NCBI GenBank assembly: GCA_965243345.1
Contig: CBDEUR010000003.1
Span: 1,922,001-1,986,000, forward strand
DNA from: Bin52 sp965243345
GTDB taxonomy: Bacteria > Pseudomonadota > Alphaproteobacteria > Thalassobaculales > Thalassobaculaceae
Direction: 5' to 3'
DNA: 64,000 nucleotides
Part shown: positions 42,968-51,703 of the stretch, piece after piece
How the letters are laid out: each line of letters starts with the position of its first letter
Numbering within the stretch: the first letter of the stretch is position 1
Program-made: the position numbers and the translations under genes
Notes under the pieces: model-generated
The model's database searches: none
What the model was told of the DNA's origin: nothing
The model's input: the letters and a program-made list of their open reading frames with translations, nothing else

Positions 42968-44137
42968 ATGGAGCATCATCCCGGCAAGGCGGAGTCGATC
43001 CGGCCTTTTCGTATCGAGGTTCCCGACACGGTCCTGGACGATATTCACCGGCGTGTCGGGGACTATCCCTGGCACGAAATGCCCGACGACGGCGGATGGA
43101 GCTACGGCGCCAACCTCGACTACATGAAGGAGCTGTGCGCCTACTGGCTGGACGGGTTCGACTGGCGCCGGCAGGAAGCCCGCGTCAACCGGCATCCGCA
43201 GTTCACGGCGCCGGTCGACGGGATCGACATCCACTTCGTTCACGAACGAAGCAACAACCCGGACGCCCTGCCACTGATCATTTCCCACGGCTGGCCGGGG
43301 TCGGTTGTCGAGTTCCTCGACATCATCGAGCCCCTGGCGCATCCAGAACGCCACGGAGGTAACGCCGAGGACGCATTCCACGTCATTGCGCCCTCGCTCC
43401 CGGGATTTGGATTCTCCGGCCGCCCGCCCCGGCCCTGGGGTCCCCGCAGGATGGCCCGGGCGTTCGCCGGACTGATGGCCGACACCCTGGGATACGACGG
43501 ATATCTCGCCCAGGGAGGCGACTGGGGCGGCGCCATCTCCTCGTGGCTCGGCTACGAGCACGCGCCGGCCTGTCGGGCCATCCACCTCAACATCATGACC
43601 ATGCGCCATCCGGATGGCCCGCGGGGAGCGGAAGAAGCGGCGTGGGCCGAGAGATTCGAGGAGGAACAGGAGCTGGAGAACGGCTACCGCACGCAGCAGG
43701 CGACCAAGCCGCAGACGCTGAGCTACGCGATGATGGACAGTCCCGTGGGAGTCGCCGCCTGGCTCGTCGAGAAGTTCAACTCCTGGTCCGACACCCTCGG
43801 CGACGACGTCGAGAGCGTTCACTCCAAGGACGCACTGCTGACCAACATCATGGTCTACCTGGTCACCCGGACGTTCAACACCGCGAGCTGGGTCTACTAC
43901 GGCCGACGCGAGGAAGGCGGGCGCGTGCTGTCGCCGGAAGGCAGGAGGGTCGAGGTTCCGACAGGCTGTGCCCTGTTCCCCGCCGAACTCCTGTCGTGGC
44001 CGCCGAAGAGCTACGTGGAAAGGGTCTACAACGTGACCCGGTGGACCGAGATGCCGCGGGGCGGCCACTTCGCGGCGATGGAACAGCCGGAGCTGTTTCT
44101 CGAGGATGTCCGCGCCTTTGCCCGAACCGTGCGATAA
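42968..44137 (+). CDS. Epoxide hydrolase (alpha/beta fold, microsomal EH-like)
   Basis: A 389-residue hydrolase. An N-terminal EHN domain (IRPFRIEVPDTVLDDIHRRV, then WRRQEARVNRHPQF) precedes the alpha/beta core. The HGWPGSVVEFLDII oxyanion segment is near residue 107, the nucleophile Asp in GGDWGGAISSW near 184, and the catalytic His in RGGHFAAMEQPELF near 367. These features define bacterial relatives of juvenile-hormone/microsomal epoxide hydrolases, which open epoxides to diols. The start at 42968 matches the family; no clear Shine-Dalgarno sequence precedes it. Stand-alone gene among mobile-element debris. Confidence 0.88.
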   Translation: MEHHPGKAESIRPFRIEVPDTVLDDIHRRVGDYPWHEMPDDGGWSYGANLDYMKELCAYWLDGFDWRRQEARVNRHPQFTAPVDGIDIHFVHERSNNPDALPLIISHGWPGSVVEFLDIIEPLAHPERHGGNAEDAFHVIAPSLPGFGFSGRPPRPWGPRRMARAFAGLMADTLGYDGYLAQGGDWGGAISSWLGYEHAPACRAIHLNIMTMRHPDGPRGAEEAAWAERFEEEQELENGYRTQQATKPQTLSYAMMDSPVGVAAWLVEKFNSWSDTLGDDVESVHSKDALLTNIMVYLVTRTFNTASWVYYGRREEGGRVLSPEGRRVEVPTGCALFPAELLSWPPKSYVERVYNVTRWTEMPRGGHFAAMEQPELFLEDVRAFARTVR

Positions 44138-44610
44138 GCATGCCCATGTCCAAGACGTCATTCCGGAACGATTTCCACGCCGTCCACCCTGGCTGGTCCC
44201 GAGCTTCCGTGGCACCGTCTGTCACTTGGATGGGCTCCCACCCTCCAGGTCAAGACTTGAGAAATTGCACGCAACATTTGCAGACCGAATGACCGTGGCT
44301 ATGGATTACGTGCCTGGTCATACCTCAATAAGGACAATGCAGGAGCAAACATAAAGAGCCTTTGACTCGCTACACAGCAGGAAAGCTGAACCGGAGCGGG
44401 CAGTCGGTGAAAAACTTGATTGGACCGGCTCGACGACAAGCGAGCGTCACGGGTCTCAACCGCGCGCCGGAAGACCCGTCATGGAGTGAAGGAACACCCT
44501 GCCGTGCGGTCTGAAACAGCACTGCGCCGGATCGACACGGACCCTGCCGCCCCGCGGGTCTCGCTCAGGTCATGACATCGGCGAGACGGACGCGCTACAG
44601 TCGGAGCATG
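44138..44610. other. Intergenic, nothing recognised
   Basis: About 470 bases, somewhat less GC-rich than the genes around it. No family-like frame, repeat or RNA was seen; it should hold the amidase promoter. Confidence 0.4.
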
Positions 44611-45996
44611 ATGATCGATATCTCTTCCGCCACCATCGCTGAACTCGGCAAGGCGCTGCGAGCCGGCCGGGTAACGGCGCGCGACCTGCTCGACCAGGCT
44701 CTGGCCAACCGGAACGAGGCGCTCGGCGCCTACAAGCTCTGGATGCCGGACCACGCCGCCCGCGCAGCAGACCTCGCTGATGCCGCTTTCGCGCAGGGAC
44801 TCGATTTCGGGCTGCTGCAGGGATTGCCTGTCTCGGTCAAGGACCTGTTCGGCGTCGCCGGAACGCCCACCCATGCCGGAGCCCCGAAGCCGCTGCCTTC
44901 AGCCTGGGAAGCCGAGGGACCGGTTGTCGCGGCGGTCAGGAGCGGGTTGGCGGTCATCACCGGCAAGACGCACACGGTCGAGTTCGCCTTCGGCGGCATC
45001 GGCTCCAACCCGCATTGGGGCACGCCGCGAAATCCGTGGGGCGGGACATCGCACCGGGTTCCTGGCGGCTCCAGCGCCGGCGCCGGTGTGTCGCTGCTGG
45101 AAGGTACAGCCGTCGCGGCACTCGGCTCGGACACCGCCGGATCGGTGCGCGTTCCGGCGAGCTTCACCGGCACGGTTGGCCTCAAGACGAGCTTCGGACG
45201 CTGGTCGCTCCAGGGCATCGTGCCGCTCAGCCCGTCCCTCGATACCGCGGGCCTGCTGACCCGCTCGGTTGCGGACACGGCTCCCGCCTTTGCGGCGATG
45301 GACCCGGTCTGCCGGACGCCGCCCATGCCGGCGGACCGGTCCAGCCTGCGGCTGGGCGTGATCGAGAGCTTCTTCGAAGACTGCGGGCCCGGCGTTGCAG
45401 AGGTCGTGCGCGCCGCACTTGCCGAGCTGGAACAGCGGGGCGTGACGGTGCGCACATTCGACCTGCCGGAAATCGCCGTCGCCAAGGAGATCTTCGGTGA
45501 GGGCGGGCTTACGATCCCGGAATTCATCGCCTTCATCAAGAACGAACTGCCCGAGTTCCGGGCGACGCTGGACCCGAATGTCCGCGGTCGTTTCGAGGCC
45601 TTCGGAACATTGACGGCAACAGAATACCTGGGGCGAAAGACGCGCGTCGCCCGCGCGGCGGCGGCGGCGAACGCGCGGCTCGCCGGCATCGATGCCATTG
45701 TCGGGCCAACGACGCCGATCACCGCACCCCTTCTGCAGCATGTAGCCGAAGGAGAAGGGTATCGGACACACAACATGGCCGCGCTCCGCAATACCATGCC
45801 GGGCAACCTCCTGGAGTTCTGCGGACTGACAATCCCGGCCGGCCTCGACGGCTCGGGCATGCCGGTCGGCCTGCAACTGCTTGCCCCGCGCGGCACGGAC
45901 GAACGCCTGATTTCCATCGGCCTTGCCGTGGAAGCGGTGATCGGTCCGGCCTCCCGGCGTCTCGGGGCGCCTCCCGGCATGACATCAGGTGCGTGA
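44611..45996 (+). CDS. Amidase (amidase-signature family)
   Basis: A 461-residue amidase. The catalytic Lys lies in LPVSVKDLFGVAG near residue 72, the Gly/Ser loop is VPGGSSAGAGVSLLEG near 150, and the nucleophile Ser is in LGSDTAGSVRVPASFTG near 173. Two adjacent ATGs (44608 and 44611) follow GGAG; the second has better spacing. The insertion between residues 235 and 380 resembles glutamyl-tRNA amidotransferase A-like hydrolases, but no gatB/C is nearby, so a free amide substrate is likely. Distinct from the amidase at 15612 in sequence. Confidence 0.87.
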   Translation: MIDISSATIAELGKALRAGRVTARDLLDQALANRNEALGAYKLWMPDHAARAADLADAAFAQGLDFGLLQGLPVSVKDLFGVAGTPTHAGAPKPLPSAWEAEGPVVAAVRSGLAVITGKTHTVEFAFGGIGSNPHWGTPRNPWGGTSHRVPGGSSAGAGVSLLEGTAVAALGSDTAGSVRVPASFTGTVGLKTSFGRWSLQGIVPLSPSLDTAGLLTRSVADTAPAFAAMDPVCRTPPMPADRSSLRLGVIESFFEDCGPGVAEVVRAALAELEQRGVTVRTFDLPEIAVAKEIFGEGGLTIPEFIAFIKNELPEFRATLDPNVRGRFEAFGTLTATEYLGRKTRVARAAAAANARLAGIDAIVGPTTPITAPLLQHVAEGEGYRTHNMAALRNTMPGNLLEFCGLTIPAGLDGSGMPVGLQLLAPRGTDERLISIGLAVEAVIGPASRRLGAPPGMTSGA

Positions 45997-46011
45997 CGGA
46001 CCAGGCGGTCC

Positions 46012-46160
46012 GTGACCCACGCAATCTTCGATGTCGCCGGCAAGGCCGCACTGATCATCGGCGGCAACAGCGGCATGGCGCGGGGTTTCGCGGAAGCCAT
46101 CGCGCAGGCAGGCGGCGACGTGTGCTGCCGGGGAACAAGCGCAGACAAGAACACCGCGCG
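46012..46160 (+). pseudogene. Short-chain dehydrogenase N-terminal stub
   Basis: A GTG at 46012, 15 bases after the amidase stop, starts a frame reading FDVAGKAALIIGGNSGMARG, FAEAIAQAGGDVCCRGTSAD and KNTA. This is the Rossmann cofactor loop of an SDR (usual form VTGGNGGIGLGMAEALA...GADV). After about 48 residues the resemblance ends. The catalytic Ser-Tyr-Lys part is missing, so it cannot work. It was probably the next gene of the amidase operon before a deletion. Confidence 0.65.
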
Positions 46161-46337
46161 GAACCACCGGATCGGTCGGAATGACGGGCAGAACCGGGAC
46201 CATCCGGGGCGGACCGTCTGACCGGGCTTCCCTGAACGGCCTCGCGGTTTGCCAACGACAGCGTCAGGCACGCCGCGCGACAAGGCTGGTCCGGAACGCC
46301 TTGTCCTCCGGCCACGGCATGGTGTCATACTGCGGGT

Positions 46338-46574
46338 ATGAAAACAGCTGTGTCCATCCCCGACGACATATTCAGGCGCGCCGAACGACTGGCCTCACGC
46401 GGACGGCGGTCGCGAAGCGAACTGTACGCGGCCGCGCTTGCCGAGTACCTGGCGCGGCATGCAGAGGACGAGGTTACAGACGCAGTGAACCGGGTATGCG
46501 ACGAGGTCGGAGGGAACGATGACGCCTTCCTTGCCGCTGCCGGGAGGCGAGTACTCGCCGACACTGAATGGTGA
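46338..46574 (+). CDS. mazE: MazE-type antitoxin (ribbon-helix-helix)
   Basis: A 78-residue protein with an N-terminal ribbon-helix-helix (MKTAVSIPDDIFRRAERLAS, RRSRSELYAAALAEYLARH) and an acidic C-terminal tail for toxin binding. It overlaps the downstream MazF-like gene by 7 bases, the usual coupling of a type II toxin-antitoxin pair. The RHH type antitoxin paired with MazF is common in proteobacteria. Expected to repress its own promoter. Confidence 0.85.
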   Translation: MKTAVSIPDDIFRRAERLASRGRRSRSELYAAALAEYLARHAEDEVTDAVNRVCDEVGGNDDAFLAAAGRRVLADTEW

Positions 46575-46912
46575 TCTCCCAGGGGGATGTCTGCTGGGCA
46601 GCGTTGCCTGAGTCGACGGGTTCGGAGCCAGGCTTCCGCCGGCAGGTCGTCGTCGTTCAGGGCGATGCGCTGAACCGAAGCCGGCTGGCCACGGCGGTCT
46701 GCGTCCCGCTCACGAGCAATCTCCGTTGGGCGGGCGCGCCGGGAAACGTGCTGTTGACCATCGCGATGACGGGCCTCCCGAGAGACTCGGTCGCGAACGC
46801 GACGCAGATTGTCGCGCTCGAACGGGCGCTTCTCGAAGAGCGCACAGGCCGGATTTCCTCGGCAAAGCTCGCTCTGTTGCTCGCAAGCATCGACACCGTC
46901 CTCGGCCGTTAG
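46568..46912 (+). CDS. mazF: MazF-type endoribonuclease toxin
   Basis: A 114-residue PemK/MazF-fold toxin. VISQGDVCWAALPESTGSEP and GFRRQVVVVQGDALNRS contain the loop and conserved Arg (RR-QVVV), CVPLTSNLRWAGAPGNVLL the catalytic Thr/Ser strand, and VANATQIVALERALLEERTG the C-terminal helix. MazF cleaves single-stranded RNA at short motifs. The module looks intact. The IS1380 left repeat begins 6 bases after its stop. Confidence 0.9.
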   Translation: MVISQGDVCWAALPESTGSEPGFRRQVVVVQGDALNRSRLATAVCVPLTSNLRWAGAPGNVLLTIAMTGLPRDSVANATQIVALERALLEERTGRISSAKLALLLASIDTVLGR

Positions 46913-46917
46913 CGCGC

Positions 46918-48683
46918 AAATCTCACCAAGGGGGAGGCAGCGTTCCAGATCCGGGGTTCTGGCGATCGATGGCCGGGCTTGATCTGGAAACGATCCGAAC
47001 GGGCGTCGGCGGGCGGGTATTTCACGTTTCACGGCGCGAAAGTGCACGTGAACAAAACGGAATCAGGTGCGAACCGTCTGCTGCGGTCCGCGGGTCCGGA
47101 CACACCTCTGGTGTGGCCGGTCACCCCGGCGTCTGATACCGACGATGTGGTTCGGTATGGAGACTCTACGGTGAGCGGGCCGCGGCAGTTCGGCGCAGCG
47201 CCAGCGCCACCTGTGCGAACAGGTGCTGGCGCGGATAGATCGAGGACAGCGAGAACAGGATCCTGCGGACGCTGAGCCTGATCTGGCAGGCGATCTTCAA
47301 CAGTGTCACGCGGATCGTCCCGTACTGGGCCCGTGCCAGTTTCGTCCCGACGAGCCCGACGTCCCGGATAATCTGCAACAGGATCCCCGCGAACACCGAG
47401 AAGTACAGCCGCAGCTGATTGGCGCGCATGGTCGCTGTCGAGGTGCGATCGGCGAACAGGTCCAGTTGCTGTTCCTTGATCCTGTTTTCCATGTCACCAC
47501 GGGCGCAGTACAGGTCCTCGTACAGCTCCCGGGCTTCGATCTGCTGACGCGTCAGGCTGGTCACGACAAACCGTGGGTTCCGACCTCGGCGCCCGGCAAG
47601 CACCTCTGCCTTGCCAACCACCCGCCGGCTCCGGCTCCAGCTGGTCACGGTGCGATAGCGAAAGTCCCGGAACCGTCGCGATGCCCGGCCGGTCGTCACA
47701 CACCGGCTGTGCGACCGACGCATCTGGCGCGCGATGTGGGCAACCAGACGTGGATTTCTGGCAAGGCCGAACACGTAGTCCACGTCCTTGGCTTCGCACC
47801 AGGCCATGAGCTCCTCGCGGCAGAAACCGGAATCGCCACGAACCAGGATCCGGGTCGTCGGCCACGAGGCACGGATCTGCTCGATGATCCGCGCCAGTTC
47901 CGTTACCGAGCCGGAAGATGCATCGATGTTCGAACTGCGCAGCCGGGAACACAGAACGTGATCACCGCAGGTGACATACAGCGGCAGATAGCAGTAGCAG
48001 TCATAGTACCCGTGGAAGAACCGGCCCTCCTGATGACCGTGCAGCGGGTCATCGGTGGCATCGATATCGAGCACGATCTCCCCGGGCACCGTGTCGTGCG
48101 CGTCCAGGAACAGCGCCACCATCAGCCGATCGATCGCATCCGCGTCGGCAACGATCCGCTTGTAGCGGTGGTCCCCTGCCTCGTCCGGCGTTCCCAGCTC
48201 AAGCCGGTTCAGGGTGCTCGAGCTCGCCAGCGGATGGCCCCGGTCACGCTCGCGCACCCGCTCGGCTCCGGTCAGGTCGTCTCGCCCGACTGCCAGTGCC
48301 AAAACGCTGTCGTTCCGAAGCTGATCGTGATCGTTCAGGTCCTCGTAGCCCAGGGCGATCCCCATGACCCGTTGCGCCACCAGGCAGGAAAGGGTGTGTT
48401 CCCTCCGCTCCGGGGAGCGATGATCGGTGAAACACCCGGACAGACGGCGGGTCACATCCAGCACGCCGTCGGCCTCGCGCAGAAGTAGCGCACCACCATC
48501 CGATGACAGACGTCCGCCATCAAACCGGGCCGTTACATCACGGCGACCATGTCCTTGGAACACCACCGCGCGCTTGCTACACTCTGTCTGCATGGGGCCG
48601 GCTCCCGTGGTAGGTGTAGGTGACTGGAATCACTACATATACCACGGTCAACGGCCCCGTGTCTCTTCCCCATGGTGAGCTTT
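46918..48683. mobile_element. IS1380-family insertion sequence with terminal inverted repeats
   Basis: The element is about 1766 bp. Its ends, read inward, are AAATCTCACCAAGGGGGAG (46918-46936) and AAAGCTCACCATGGGGAAG (complement of 48665-48683), 16 of 19 identical. They enclose one intact transposase gene on the minus strand. No clear target-site duplication is visible at these exact borders, so the true ends may differ by a few bases, or one flank may have been rearranged: mazF lies on the left and a protease scrap on the right. Confidence 0.75.
47166..48593 (-). CDS. IS1380-family transposase
   Basis: A 475-residue DDE transposase. Diagnostic stretches are FDGGRLSSDGGALLLREAD, GIALGYEDLNDHDQLRND, LDIDATDDPLHGHQEGRFFH (first catalytic Asp), ILVRGDSGFCREELMAWCEA (second) and YCARGDMENRIKEQQLDLFA (Glu in the YREKG-like region). 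Length and layout are those of complete IS1380 transposases. There is a single intact frame, so it may still be active. The reading direction is opposite to mazEF. Confidence 0.92.
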   Translation of the reverse strand: MQTECSKRAVVFQGHGRRDVTARFDGGRLSSDGGALLLREADGVLDVTRRLSGCFTDHRSPERREHTLSCLVAQRVMGIALGYEDLNDHDQLRNDSVLALAVGRDDLTGAERVRERDRGHPLASSSTLNRLELGTPDEAGDHRYKRIVADADAIDRLMVALFLDAHDTVPGEIVLDIDATDDPLHGHQEGRFFHGYYDCYCYLPLYVTCGDHVLCSRLRSSNIDASSGSVTELARIIEQIRASWPTTRILVRGDSGFCREELMAWCEAKDVDYVFGLARNPRLVAHIARQMRRSHSRCVTTGRASRRFRDFRYRTVTSWSRSRRVVGKAEVLAGRRGRNPRFVVTSLTRQQIEARELYEDLYCARGDMENRIKEQQLDLFADRTSTATMRANQLRLYFSVFAGILLQIIRDVGLVGTKLARAQYGTIRVTLLKIACQIRLSVRRILFSLSSIYPRQHLFAQVALALRRTAAARSP

Positions 48684-48871
48684 AGGGGTTAGGATCTCGG
48701 TCGGCTCTGGCGACGCTGTACAATCCCTTGCTCTTTCGCGTGGATACCGCAACCGCAGGCATGATCCTGATCCAAGTCGCGGTATCTGACGGCACGGCCC
48801 GATACGGATAACCAGCGTGGCTCTGGACCAAAGACTGGTACTCAACCGATGGAGTAACCTGGCACCTTCCA

Positions 48872-49084
48872 GTCAACAAGAGACTTGAGTACGCCGTCTG
48901 ACACATCCCTGTAGAACTCGATGCTGATCCTGATCCAGAGATCATCCGGCAGACCGTGCAGTTGCCGGCGGGAAGATATCGGCATCAGCAAGGCTTGTGC
49001 CTGTTTGTCAACGGCGAGCTCGGCGACTTGAACCGCGTTCGCGACCATTTCAATGGACCTGCCCAGGTTTTGAGCACCGGCCAT
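48872..49084 (-). pseudogene. Lon-type (S16) protease C-terminal fragment, possibly BREX BrxL-like
   Basis: About 70 residues read AGAQNLGRSIEMVANAVQVA, ELAVDKQAQALLMPISSRRQ, LHGLPDDLWIRISIEFYRDV and SDGVLKSLVD. The pattern is the end of a Lon-fold domain: the catalytic-Lys helix ELAVDK, LLMPISSRRQL, and the FY.D..DAV.KAL tail found in BrxL-type and related ATP-dependent Lon-like proteins. Neither the ATPase domain nor the catalytic Ser is present. Family assignment within Lon-like proteins is tentative. Confidence 0.5.
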
Positions 49085-49104
49085 GATGGTACCGTCGCGC
49101 GTGT

Positions 49105-49203
49105 TGCCCGAAGCCGGTCGATGGTCAGATGCGGCGTCTTGCGGATCATCTCGAGAACCAGCGCCCGGTGCAACGCCCGCAGCCACGGACGATGACCCCC
49201 AAC
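49105..49203 (-). pseudogene. Possible IS630-type helix-turn-helix scrap
   Basis: A 33-residue stretch, GNVGGHRPWLRALHRALVLE then MIRKTPHLTIDRLRA, resembles the second helix-turn-helix of IS630 transposases (G..R.L...H...VL..I...P.LTL..L). It lies immediately upstream of the Lon-type fragment on the same strand but in another frame. Too short for certainty. Confidence 0.35.
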
Positions 49204-49258
49204 ATTGCCCGGCAGGCAGCCTGAACCACACCCCAAATCCGAAGGAAATCCCCGGGAA

Positions 49259-49594
49259 TCACTCAATGACGGACTTGGTCCAGGCTTCGTAGTCTTCCAG
49301 AAACCGGTCGATGCGATGCATGCGTTCGTGCAGAACGGTGACGATGCCGATTGCCCCGTCGCCCAGCGTCTTCCAGTAGACGAAATGACGCTTGTACCGG
49401 AAGACGTATCCTTCCACGCCGAACTCCGCCGGAACCGGCCGCGACGCCACCGTGCCGGCCGCGATGCCCTCGAACGCTTCGAACAGTCCGGCAATGCAGG
49501 CGTCCGCCTGGGCCTCGCCCCAGCGGTCGCTTGTATAGCGGTAAATTTCGTCGATGCGGACTGCGGCGGCGTCCTGGACGCGCACAGGTGTCAC
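49259..49594 (-). CDS. parE: ParE/RelE-superfamily toxin
   Basis: A 111-residue toxin of the ParE type: VRIDEIYRYTSDRWGEAQAD and ACIAGLFEAFEGIAAGTVA form the N-terminal helices, and YVFRYKRHFVYWKTLGDGAI and VLHERMHRIDRFL the beta-sheet and C-terminal Arg-rich end typical of ParE. ParE toxins usually act on DNA gyrase. It overlaps the antitoxin gene by 4 bases, in the order antitoxin-toxin. The module appears intact. Confidence 0.85.
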   Translation of the reverse strand: MTPVRVQDAAAVRIDEIYRYTSDRWGEAQADACIAGLFEAFEGIAAGTVASRPVPAEFGVEGYVFRYKRHFVYWKTLGDGAIGIVTVLHERMHRIDRFLEDYEAWTKSVIE

Positions 49595-49857
49595 GTGCCG
49601 GATCGCACCCTGTTTCTCGCGACCACGTCGGCGGCCGACAGCGGGCGATAGGTCTCGTCCGGCGCCGCAAAGGCGCGGCCCAGTTCGGCCTTGAGGCGGT
49701 CGAAGGCCTCGCGCTCGGACCGTTCCTTGTCGCGCCGTATCAGATCGCGAATGTACTCGCTGACATTCTCGTAGGAACCGGTGTCTCCGACGTTGGCCGC
49801 GACGAAGTCGCTGAGCGCGCCGCTGAGACGAACCGTCATCGTTGTCGTGCGCCGCAC
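49591..49857 (-). CDS. parD: ParD/CopG-type antitoxin
   Basis: An 88-residue ribbon-helix-helix protein: TTTMTVRLSGALSDFVAANV is the DNA-binding strand and first helix, ENVSEYIRDLIRRDKERSE the second, and the rest (FDRLKAELGRAF) the toxin-binding tail. The SEYIRDLIRRD segment is the ParD hallmark. It precedes parE with a 4-base overlap and probably represses the operon from sites just upstream, where the sequence becomes AT-rich (CCAATATCGAATACACACGC, 49894-49913). Confidence 0.87.
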   Translation of the reverse strand: MRRTTTMTVRLSGALSDFVAANVGDTGSYENVSEYIRDLIRRDKERSEREAFDRLKAELGRAFAAPDETYRPLSAADVVARNRVRSGT

Positions 49858-50015
49858 GGATCGATCTCCCGATCAGGGCGTAGTCAGTCTAACCAATATC
49901 GAATACACACGCAATCGAATTGGACTTCTCCGCAAAAGGGAGCACTGACCGAATCTCCTCACCTTGCGGGAAGGGTGATGCGCGCCAGCAAGATCCCGTC
50001 CGGAACCGATACGCT

Positions 50016-50396
50016 CTAGCGCGAGAACTTCCAGTAGGTGTCCTTGCGCACGACGTAGCCGTCGCGAAAGCGCCACAGGTCGCACCCGAGCCAGGCGAAG
50101 GGTTCGCCGGAGCGCGGTGTCCCGCACACCGTCCATTCAGAGACCGCCCGTTCGCCGTCACCGATCCAGTGGTGCATGTCCTCCCAGCGCATGTCGGGAA
50201 TGTCGACGTAGCGGTCGCGCAGCACCTGGCCGATCTCTTCCTTGCCGACGCAGCGCCGCCCCTCGGGCGGAGTCGGCCCCCCGGCCATGAGCCATTCGCA
50301 GTCCTCGACGAAGTGCGAGAGAATGGCATCGACATCGTGACGGTTGAAACCGTCCTGGATCTCGTCAAGCAACTCGAGGGTGAGCACGCGTCCCAT
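50016..50396 (-). CDS. SnoaL-like / NTF2-fold protein
   Basis: A 126-residue protein with the alpha+beta cone fold of SnoaL-like proteins: LLDEIQDGFNRHDVDAILSH, FVEDCEWLM, RCVGKEEIGQVLRDRYVDIP, and FAWLGCDLWRFRDGYVVRKD with a final TYWK. Many members bind or isomerise small hydrophobic molecules and many have no known reaction. The start at 50396 follows GGAGACAG. It is divergent from the MFS gene across about 90 bases. Confidence 0.75.
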   Translation of the reverse strand: MGRVLTLELLDEIQDGFNRHDVDAILSHFVEDCEWLMAGGPTPPEGRRCVGKEEIGQVLRDRYVDIPDMRWEDMHHWIGDGERAVSEWTVCGTPRSGEPFAWLGCDLWRFRDGYVVRKDTYWKFSR

Positions 50397-50485
50397 GGCT
50401 GTCTCCTCCGGTCCCGGCCCCGCGTTCCGACGCCTGCACGCTCGCCGCACACGCGGCACCGCCGGCCGGGATTCAGGATAACACC

Positions 50486-51703
50486 GTGCCGATGACTTCC
50501 AAGTCCGGTGCGCTTGCGCCGTTCCGGGTCAGGAGTTTCAGGTTCCAGTGGCCGGCCGACCTGCTGGTCTCGTGGGCCTTCGAGATGGAGATCCTGATCC
50601 TCGGCTGGTACATCCTGGTCGAGACCAACTCGGTGCTGGCACTGACCGTTTTCGGATCACTGCAGTTCCTCGGCACCCTGGTCGCGCCCATGCTCGGCGT
50701 GCTGGCGGACCGGCTCGGACGGCGCGCCGTGCTCAGCGCGATGCGATTCGCCTTCGCGATCACGGCCGGTGCCATCCTCGTCCTGTCTCTGACAGACCTC
50801 CTGACCCCGGTGCATGTCTTTGCCGTCGCCGCCGTGGTCGGGCTGATCCGGCCGTCCGACCTCGTGATGCGCAACGCACTGATCGGCGACACCATGGGGC
50901 CGGAACGACTGACCGCGGCCATGGGCATCTCGCGGACCACTCTCGATTCTGCCCGGATCGGCGGCGCGCTGATCGGCGCCGGCCTGTTCTCCATCCTCGG
51001 ACTGTCGACTGCCTACACGGTGGTGGTGATCTTCTACACCGCAAGCCTGCTGCTGACCTTCGGGGTCTCCAGTATCCGTGTGGGCCAGGCCCGGACATCA
51101 CCCTGGAGCGAACTGCGCACCGGCCTCGGCTACGTCTGGAGCACCCCGGCGATCCTGGCCGCAATGTGGGTCGCGTTCCTTGCCAACCTCACGGTGTTCC
51201 CGATCTCGCACGGCATCCTCCCCTACGTCGCCCGGGAGGTGTACATGGTGGACGAGAACGGTCTTGGCCAGCTGATGGCGAGCTACGCCTGCGGAGCGCT
51301 TGCCGGCTCGATCGCGATGACCCTGATTGCGCGCCGGCGCAATCCCGGCCAGTTCATGCTCATCACCCTGTGGATCATGCACGCGGCCCTGCTCGGGTTC
51401 GGTCTCGCCGAAACCAAGCTCGCGGGACAGGGGTTCCTGTTCCTGGTCGGGCTGGCGCAGAGCCTGTCGATGATCTCGCTTGCCGTGCTGCTGCTGAATG
51501 CCGCCGACAGCCATCACCGCGGACTGGTGATGGGTGTCCGCATGCTGGCGGTCTACGGCCTGCCGGTCGGCCTGCTGATCGCCGGCGTCGCGATCGAACG
51601 GATCGGCTTCCCGCTCACCGTCACGCTGTACAGCCTGACCGGCATCGCGCTCAGCATCGCCATCGCGGTGCACTGGCGGCGGGTGATCTGGCACTCACCC
51701 TGA
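50486..51703 (+). CDS. Major facilitator superfamily transporter
   Basis: A 405-residue membrane protein with about twelve hydrophobic segments. The first cytoplasmic loop motif GVLADRLGRRAVLSAMRFA near residue 74 is the MFS motif A. The second half starts near residue 215 (TPAILAAMWVAFLANLTVFP). The layout resembles the enterobactin-exporter-like/MFS_3 drug-efflux group. GTG 50486 has better ribosome-site spacing than ATG 50492. The gene ends one base before the convergent pgk stop. The substrate is unknown. Confidence 0.85.
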   Translation: MPMTSKSGALAPFRVRSFRFQWPADLLVSWAFEMEILILGWYILVETNSVLALTVFGSLQFLGTLVAPMLGVLADRLGRRAVLSAMRFAFAITAGAILVLSLTDLLTPVHVFAVAAVVGLIRPSDLVMRNALIGDTMGPERLTAAMGISRTTLDSARIGGALIGAGLFSILGLSTAYTVVVIFYTASLLLTFGVSSIRVGQARTSPWSELRTGLGYVWSTPAILAAMWVAFLANLTVFPISHGILPYVAREVYMVDENGLGQLMASYACGALAGSIAMTLIARRRNPGQFMLITLWIMHAALLGFGLAETKLAGQGFLFLVGLAQSLSMISLAVLLLNAADSHHRGLVMGVRMLAVYGLPVGLLIAGVAIERIGFPLTVTLYSLTGIALSIAIAVHWRRVIWHSP

